Translations under genes and position numbers: made by a program
Notes under the pieces: model-generated
The model's input: the letters and a program-made list of their open reading frames with translations, nothing else
Databases searched by the model: none
Told to the model about the DNA's origin: nothing
Shown: piece after piece, positions 57,961 through 64,000 of the stretch
How the letters are laid out: each line of letters opens with the position of its first letter
How positions within the stretch are numbered: the stretch's first letter is position 1
NCBI RefSeq assembly: GCF_009730915.1
Contig: NC_052475.1
Coordinates: 3,348,001-3,412,000 of the forward strand
DNA: 64,000 bases
Reading direction: 5' to 3'
From: Dioscorea cayenensis subsp. rotundata
Lineage: Eukaryota > Streptophyta > Magnoliopsida > Dioscoreales > Dioscoreaceae

Positions 57961-59320
57961 TAACTCAGTTAACAATTAAATTTTTTTTTTCATAATAAAA
58001 AGGGTAAACCTCGAATTTATTAAAACATAATAGAATTATGGAGAGAAACCACGTATCCACTTTAAGGTGGTAACAGAAATCAACAAATAAAAAAAAATAT
58101 AGGACTTAGAACATATTAATACAAATATAAAAAAAAAAAAAATTAAGATGACGACTCATTACTCATAGAGACTTTTTCTGCTAAAATAAAGTATAAAAAT
58201 ATATAAAAAAATAAAATTAAGAGATAAAAATATAAACAAAGTTTTTGCATTTTAAAAATAAAGTTGTCAAAATCTAGTGGTATTGGTGCCATGCGAAAGA
58301 TGTTGGGATTGTTAACAAAATTCAGAATGTCACATTCAATTTCCGTCTCTATGCACCCCAAATATATATATATATATATATATTTTTTTATATATTTTAT
58401 TTATACTGCTACATACAACAGATGAATTATTAAATAATAATTTAAACATCATGTGTAAGTGTTTAACGATTGTATATAATAATTTATTTTATAAAATTAT
58501 AAAAATTTTATAATAAAGCAAGGTGGCATTTTCGTATTTATTTGAAACTAAGGGGTGTTTTGCTGAATTTCTAAAATAAAGGTTTGTTTTAACGGAGCAA
58601 ATACGTAGTAATTTCTTAATTTTCTGTTTAAAATATTTATAAAAAATAAAATAATATATTAAATATGTTATTAATTAAAAAATTAGCAAAAATATAATAT
58701 TAAATTATGACAGATAATCCACATTATTAGATGGCTAGATAAATTGACAATAATGACCCTCATAATTTGTTATAATATCGAGAATAACTTCCCCTGCCGT
58801 CGCGATCTCGTCAAAGATTCTCTCCCGGGCGGATCAATGGGCAGCCACCGACCGGTCTTATTTTACTCAATTTATTTGTTTTTAAATAATAATAATAAAA
58901 AAAAAAGCATAAGAATGGAGAATATTCTAAGAAGCTTGCTAATTAAAAGTTCTAAGTAATGGAATTCATATGAACTCTTTTATGATAACCTTTTTGGAAA
59001 TTTCAGTTGCTGACTTTTATGTTCAAATTGTGAATTTAATAGTCAACATATTCATGGAAAATAAATTATTTATATTTCTGAAAAATGAAAAATTGTAGAA
59101 ACTTCATGGTTTATTCAGAATAACTCCAAATTCGTAGATATAATGGACCCAATATTTTAAGTCTAGAATTGGATTTTATTAATTTACAGAATCCATCACC
59201 CACTGCTTGTTTTTTTTTTTAATTTTAAATAACGTTGATAATAAGTAATAACAGTTGGTGTGATGGGTGGAGGAATATTCAATATTAATATATATATACA
59301 ATATTATATTTTTTCTACAT
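57961..59320. other. AT-rich intergenic region
   Basis: No gene seen. A (TA)n run lies at 58362-58382. Confidence 0.6.
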
Positions 59321-59321
59321 A

Positions 59322-60316
59322 TACGGGGCACGGGCCGTTTTTTGGCCCGGCCCGTCCAAATTCATCGGTTCAGCTGACCTAGCCGGCCGGGCCAAAAACC
59401 CGTAATCTACCCGCATTATAGTGGACCCGGTTATGGATTGCGCTTTTCTCAACCCGTGACCTGGCGTGTCACTCGGGTCGAATCCATTCAAAAATAATTT
59501 GCCTATTACACTAACTTATCTTTAGTGGATAATAATAAATATAGATATATATATAAATAATTATTGAATTTAACAACACCCACCTCCTTATGACGATCTT
59601 AATGTTGTTGAATAATGACAATATAATGAAAACTTATAAATTATATAATATTTTATTTAATTAGTCATACATTTGTAATATAGTGTAAGTAAATATTTAC
59701 CAAACATTGAAATACAAATTTGCATAAATGATTAGAAGTGTGCTTAAATTTGATTAAAAAAATAAAAATAGAAACTCCTAAAACTAGTAACTTGTTCTTC
59801 ACTGACTAAATGAGTATAAAAATAATAGTTTTTAAAAGTTAGAGAGTAAAACTAAGTTTTAAATAAACATCAGTAGTGACAAATAAATAATTTAATGGTA
59901 ATTTTGTTATAAACTAAAAGAATTATATAAACAATTTAAGTCACAACCAAGAAAATACATAACCATATAATTCAATAAAAAAATAAATTAAGCCTTACAT
60001 ATGTAAGTTATTTTAAGTTATTTTGATTTGTTTGAATTTTATATTTATTAAAATCATTATTAATTTTATGATTTTTAAAATTAATTAAAAAAATGCTTTA
60101 AGTTTTCTTTTTATTTAGTTGTTTTTAAAGCAAAACAAGATAAAGTTATAGTGCTTGGGAATGGGGTCAAGTTCTAATCCCCGAAGCCACATTCAAAATT
60201 AATTTTATTTTAATAATAAAAGTTTATTTTAAATTTTCGACAGATTTTGAGGTCTGGCGGGCCGGGTCCAGGTCACACTTGTGGGGCCCGGCGGGCCGGT
60301 TAACCGGCCCGTGCCT
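59322..60316. mobile_element. Probable hAT-like non-autonomous element with GC-rich ends
   Basis: GGCACGGGCCG at about 59328 is mirrored by CGGCCCGTGCC ending near 60314. Both ends are followed inwards by about 80-130 bp of CCGG-rich, self-complementary sequence, while the interior is AT-rich. The flanks contain TACATA-type words on both sides but no exact 8-bp duplication. No coding frame inside. Confidence 0.45.
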
Positions 60317-60824
60317 ATGTACATACAGAATACAATTTATATTAATAATCCCGAATCCAATTTCAATGGGGTATAAATTTTTTGGTTTATTATACTAAAT
60401 TTAAACACGTGGAGAATTGCTAATTGATTTGAAACATATTGAAAGTGAACAAAATTTATGAAAATGATTGATGGTTTGACCAATCTCTCACATGGAGAAA
60501 TTTTTTATGCACGTTGGTCTGTATTCATTAATAAAGTACTTTATTATTTATTTATTTCATTAATAAGTTCACGAACAAAATGAAAAATCATAAACCATGC
60601 TAGTGTATGGAAAGTGCCTGCATTTTACTTTGGATCTCTCTAAATTTAATTAAAAGTAACACAGTTACACAGTTACATGAAAGAGCACCTAGACATATAC
60701 TACAAAGCACTAAAAAGCAAAAGCTTCAAGAACTTTTCACTACAACACTAGCTAGAAAATGACATACATTTGCTTTTACTTGTTGCATGTATATTGATGG
60801 TACATTGTTTATGCAAACATGCTT
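60317..60824. other. Intergenic 3' flank of the 60.8 kb gene
   Basis: AT-rich. It should include the 3' UTR of the minus-strand gene. Nothing else seen. Confidence 0.5.
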
Positions 60825-62147
60825 TCATGGTGATAAAATTAGAGAGAATTCAACCTCATCCAAGTCAAAATCTATTCCTTCATTACCAATGAATTCATTC
60901 AATCCAATCAGTTTCTCAATCGGAGCTCCATCGATTATAAAATCCTGAAAATGATCACCAACTTCAAGCTTCTGTGAAGGTTGTATTGTATCAGCATTAT
61001 CATGCCGTTTGTTGATGTTTAACTTATGATGATGCCTTTCCTTCATGTTTTTAGTGGAAGGGTAGTATTTAGGAAATGCTCGAGTCGATGATCTAGTCAA
61101 TCCTGATGACTTGTCACTTGACTTGTTGATACCAGAGACAGAGGAACTTAAATGTTTTTCGCGCTTCAAATTGCCTGAAATTGGTGTCGATGAAAACGAG
61201 ATTCTTCTTCTACATCCTTCTTTGTCGATTTTACTGCTTTTCGGGTGATCTCTTTTCTGCTGGAATCTCCATTTACTTGAATTCGAATTACTAGTACCCA
61301 AAAATTCAATGTAGCTTGTGCCTCTAGGAGGTGAAATGGATAAAAAATTATCAAACTCTGGAGAACAGTATGAGTTCTGATCCAATGGCCAGTAGAGAGG
61401 ATCATCTGCATCAATGTCTGCTCTGCAGGGAGTTTCACAACTAGAAATGGGGGTTCTATATTCCTGAGTTCTATCTGATTTGTAGGGACTTGGAAGTTCT
61501 GCATCTTCAGAGAAACCATATCTATGTTGTGTATCAGGTAACAACTCCGAATCCTCCTTTTCAAGATCAAACAAAGAGCTTAAGTCTGAGAAATTGATAT
61601 CTCGAACATATGAAGGTGTACCATCATTTGTTCTGAAGGATGTAGATGAACTATCAAAAGTTGAGGAGCCATCATATAAGGAACTCTCACAAGAAGATTC
61701 ACCACATTCTGAACACCAGACATTATGACAACTTTCTTCCTTTTTTACTGAATCGAGTAGCCAGCTAACTATTTCTTCCTCATCTAGGTCCTCCTTGCTA
61801 TCGCCCTCATTTGTTCCATGAAGAACTAGAGATGCTTCCTCCATTGGACTGATGTTGGATCCATCAAAAACAGAAACCACTCTACCACTATCCAAAGAAG
61901 CACCATGCTCTTTAGATGGAGATAAAAACGTAAACTCCTGAACAAATTGCCGGGCATCAAGACATAGCAATGCATTGTACTGGCAATGTGAAGATAACAG
62001 CCCACAATTGTTCACTTGAGACAATGCTTCAGCTTTAGCTAAATGTCTCTCAACCCTTGCAACTGACTGATTTCTGTGGCTCACCACATTCTCTCCCCGA
62101 GTATATTTATCTGGTTTGTTGAAGCCCATTGGTCTGGAGCTCTGCAT
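60825..62147 (-). CDS. Unrecognised acidic, Ser-rich protein (440 aa)
   Basis: One long exon runs from ATG at 62147 to the stop at 60825, 440 residues. The frame is closed immediately upstream (TAG TGA ATG), so the start is well supported. I do not recognise the family. Visible features are an acidic block DLDEEEIVSWLLD near 120, a CSECGESSCESS motif that could bind metal but is short, many Ser/Asp runs, a basic middle (REKH, KRRIS-like and HHHKLNINKRH) and a conserved-looking C-terminus, GAPIEKLIGLNEF then DFDLDEVEFSLILSP. There is no signal peptide and no membrane segment. The composition suggests a nuclear regulator or adaptor. An upstream exon with a uORF and a distant 5' UTR exon are likely. 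Confidence 0.75.
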   Translation of the reverse strand: MQSSRPMGFNKPDKYTRGENVVSHRNQSVARVERHLAKAEALSQVNNCGLLSSHCQYNALLCLDARQFVQEFTFLSPSKEHGASLDSGRVVSVFDGSNISPMEEASLVLHGTNEGDSKEDLDEEEIVSWLLDSVKKEESCHNVWCSECGESSCESSLYDGSSTFDSSSTSFRTNDGTPSYVRDINFSDLSSLFDLEKEDSELLPDTQHRYGFSEDAELPSPYKSDRTQEYRTPISSCETPCRADIDADDPLYWPLDQNSYCSPEFDNFLSISPPRGTSYIEFLGTSNSNSSKWRFQQKRDHPKSSKIDKEGCRRRISFSSTPISGNLKREKHLSSSVSGINKSSDKSSGLTRSSTRAFPKYYPSTKNMKERHHHKLNINKRHDNADTIQPSQKLEVGDHFQDFIIDGAPIEKLIGLNEFIGNEGIDFDLDEVEFSLILSP

Positions 62148-62212
62148 TCACTATCTTCCAATTGAAAATTCAAGTTGGATAAGGGACTGCATGCAATCCT
62201 TCCAGTTGGAAC
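62148..62212 (-). other. 5' UTR portion of the coding exon, with splice acceptor
   Basis: On the minus strand TTTTGTAG precedes GTTCCAACTGG, making a good acceptor at 62213-62214. The 65 bases from there to the ATG contain a complete small upstream frame. Confidence 0.6.
62151..62192 (-). promoter_or_regulatory. Upstream open reading frame, 13 codons
   Basis: It starts ATGCAGTCC and ends GGAAGATAG. Its stop codon is followed by TGA and then directly by the main ATG, so only 3 bases separate the uORF stop from the main start. Such spacing can favour termination-reinitiation or reduce main-frame translation; that effect is inferred. Confidence 0.6.
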
Positions 62213-64000
62213 CTACAAAATTAAAACAGATATGGTTGTACAAAATAAAGAGATCCAATTCTAAGTACTTGACGTTCCATAGAAGAAAAAGGAAATAAAA
62301 TATGCATTTTATGGATGGACTCCTAGTTTACAAACACATCAGTCTCTGTGTATCAAAAGAAACTCAGTAATGTGGTTCAGAATCACAAATAGTGATAAAC
62401 TACATCAAAACATGCATGGGACTTCATTGATTGAATAAATTGATGCTTGCTATCATTCTCAACTCTCAAAATACAATATTTACATTAGGGAGTACATTCC
62501 ACATTCTTTAGGAAAAGAGATTCATTATTAGAAATTTCCAAACAAGACTTTTGACAGTGATACAGAATCAAAATCTTCCACATAAAATGTGGACCAATAA
62601 AATCATCATTTAAACAGGACATAGAAGAAATTAATCACAAAATTTCCCATAAAAAGTACACAATGAAATTCCAGACAATCAGATAATTAACAATAACCTA
62701 TCACTACTTATATTAAAAATTAGAAGGTTGGACAAACAGAATCAATTACTAGATACATGCCATAGAGAAATAGTGAGAAAAGACAATAGATTACACAGCT
62801 AATGCAAGAAATACACATCATGTGATGACTAAAGATAACTACTAATCATGTTACATACATTCCTTTGCTTTGAATAAATTGTGGTTTATACACTTTATCA
62901 TTCATGTTACATACACTGCTAACTCAAGAAACACACATAACGTTTACAAGACATTCACTCAAGCTGAAAAAAAATATCAATTTTATAGTTTCATTTTCTA
63001 AAGAAGGAAGCCATCTTGAAATTTAAAAACTTCACTAAATGAGGGGGAAAAAAACCAAATCCCACCTTTTCAGGGACGCTGAAAACTTCAGTGCATAAAA
63101 ATGTTAAAAAAATAAAAATAAAAATAAAACAAAAGAACCACAAACTAAAACAAATAAAAAATTCATTTTTGATAAATGATAAACCCAAAACCCCAAACCA
63201 CAATTTTTTTTTTACCAATTCATAGACAAACAAGTAACAAAAAAACAGCAAATAAATTCAATCACAAAATAAAGAATCAAACAACCTAAAAAGTATAGAG
63301 CTACCATCCAAGATCCAAACACCAGAGATTTCAAGTGACAAAAAGGGAAAAATCAAAAGAGCAAACATGATTGAGATCCAAAAAAACATCAAGTATTTGA
63401 TGGAAAAACTCAAAAAATACGAGAACGAAGGGAGAATTAGAAGGGTTTTGGAGATACCAATGAAGAATTTTTGCAGAAACGAGCTTGGGGCAGTGAAACA
63501 TTGGGATTTTTGTTTTGCTCCGCCGTGGATTTGGAAGGAGTGTTTCTGCCCAAATTTATAGGGCTAAGTTTCCCGCTTTGGGTTTCGGGCGCAATCCCAA
63601 TGTTACCCATGGATCCGAAACCCGTTAACCCGTTAGTAAATATTAAGGGAAACTTGCTAGTATACTCCCATAAAATGAATTTTATACTTATGCACCCCAT
63701 AAAACAAATTTTATTTTCTTATATGTCCTTTATGACTGATAATCAATTTAAGATCTTATAAAAAATAATACAAAAATAATTACTAATTTTTATAGGTTAA
63801 ATAATCAAGTTTCTTATATACCTTTCATGATTACTAATAATAAAATAATTAATAATTTTTATAGATTAAACACTGTTGCCGTTCTGAATTAAGTGTCGTT
63901 TAAAAAAAATCCAAAATAATTATCATATTAGAGTTTCAAGATAAGATTTATTTATTTATTTTTTTAACATTATCCTTATTAAATTTAAGAAGTTTTATAA
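62213..64000. other. Probable 5' intron, leader exon and upstream flank of the 60.8 kb gene
   Basis: AT-rich intron-like DNA runs to about 63450. On the minus strand a GC-richer leader, about 63590-63458, ends TTCATTG before GTATCTCC, a plausible donor for a 5' UTR exon. Beyond 63650 the DNA is AT-rich with no gene seen. Confidence 0.45.

Noticed and set aside
1-64000. CRISPR arrays, rRNA genes and complete tRNA genes
   Set aside because: No regularly spaced identical repeats, no rRNA-like blocks and no full tRNA cloverleaf were found. The regular-looking GTTTAA clusters have irregular spacing and unrelated spacers, and the sequence is plant nuclear.

Overview
This is nuclear DNA of a flowering plant. 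Genes are split by GT-AG introns, intergenic DNA is AT-rich with long (AT)n runs, and several proteins are plastid-targeted or plant-specific (GUN4, a CRM-domain protein, a B-box factor, a plastid-type NTH1). I cannot fix the species; the genes lack the high-GC style of grasses. Two runs of exactly 1000 N (1179-2178, 34847-35846) are scaffold gaps of unknown true size.

Layout. 1-3.4 kb: an inverted repeat whose arms flank gap 1, each arm holding the 3' exons of a bHLH transcription factor gene. 3.4-7.7 kb: AT-rich intergenic. 7.7-9.4 kb (+): B-box protein of the BBX24/STO type. 10.1-13.2 kb (-): single-CRM-domain protein of the At3g25440 type. 13.3-22.7 kb: a large Mutator-like element (MULE copy A). 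23.9-24.4 kb (-): calmodulin-like protein. 26.5-34.4 kb: a second, direct-orientation copy (MULE copy B), lacking the transposase core. 35.8-38.5 kb: retrotransposon wreckage with a Ty3-type reverse transcriptase. 39.9-40.65 kb (+): GUN4. 41.3-45.8 kb (-): an 11-exon homolog of SPRING/C12orf49. 46.0-46.5 kb: a 228-bp tandem duplication. 48.5-54.1 kb (+): endonuclease III homolog NTH1, with an intact hAT-type element in intron 2. 54.4-57.1 kb (-): METTL18-type histidine methyltransferase. 57.8-60.3 kb: GC-rich repeats, probably a second hAT-like element. 60.8-62.2 kb (-): an unrecognised acidic, Ser-rich protein gene with a tightly placed uORF.

The host genes are unrelated housekeeping and regulatory genes and form no cluster. 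The most unusual content is the MULE pair. Each copy carries, on the + strand, a degenerate intron-bearing gene whose 3' part encodes a Ulp1-like (C48) cysteine peptidase. On the - strand each carries a MuDR-type transposase gene. The introns and intergenic spacers are packed with irregular arrays of a short GTTTAA-type motif. Part of the transposase gene is duplicated inside each element. Copy A ends only 122 bp upstream of the CRM gene start codon.

Quality caveat. Four otherwise intact conserved genes (BBX, CRM, CML, METTL18) each need one or two single-base corrections, mostly at homopolymers. The two MULE copies also differ by very many 1-3 base indels. Residual consensus error in the assembly is a serious alternative to biological decay wherever a frame is broken.
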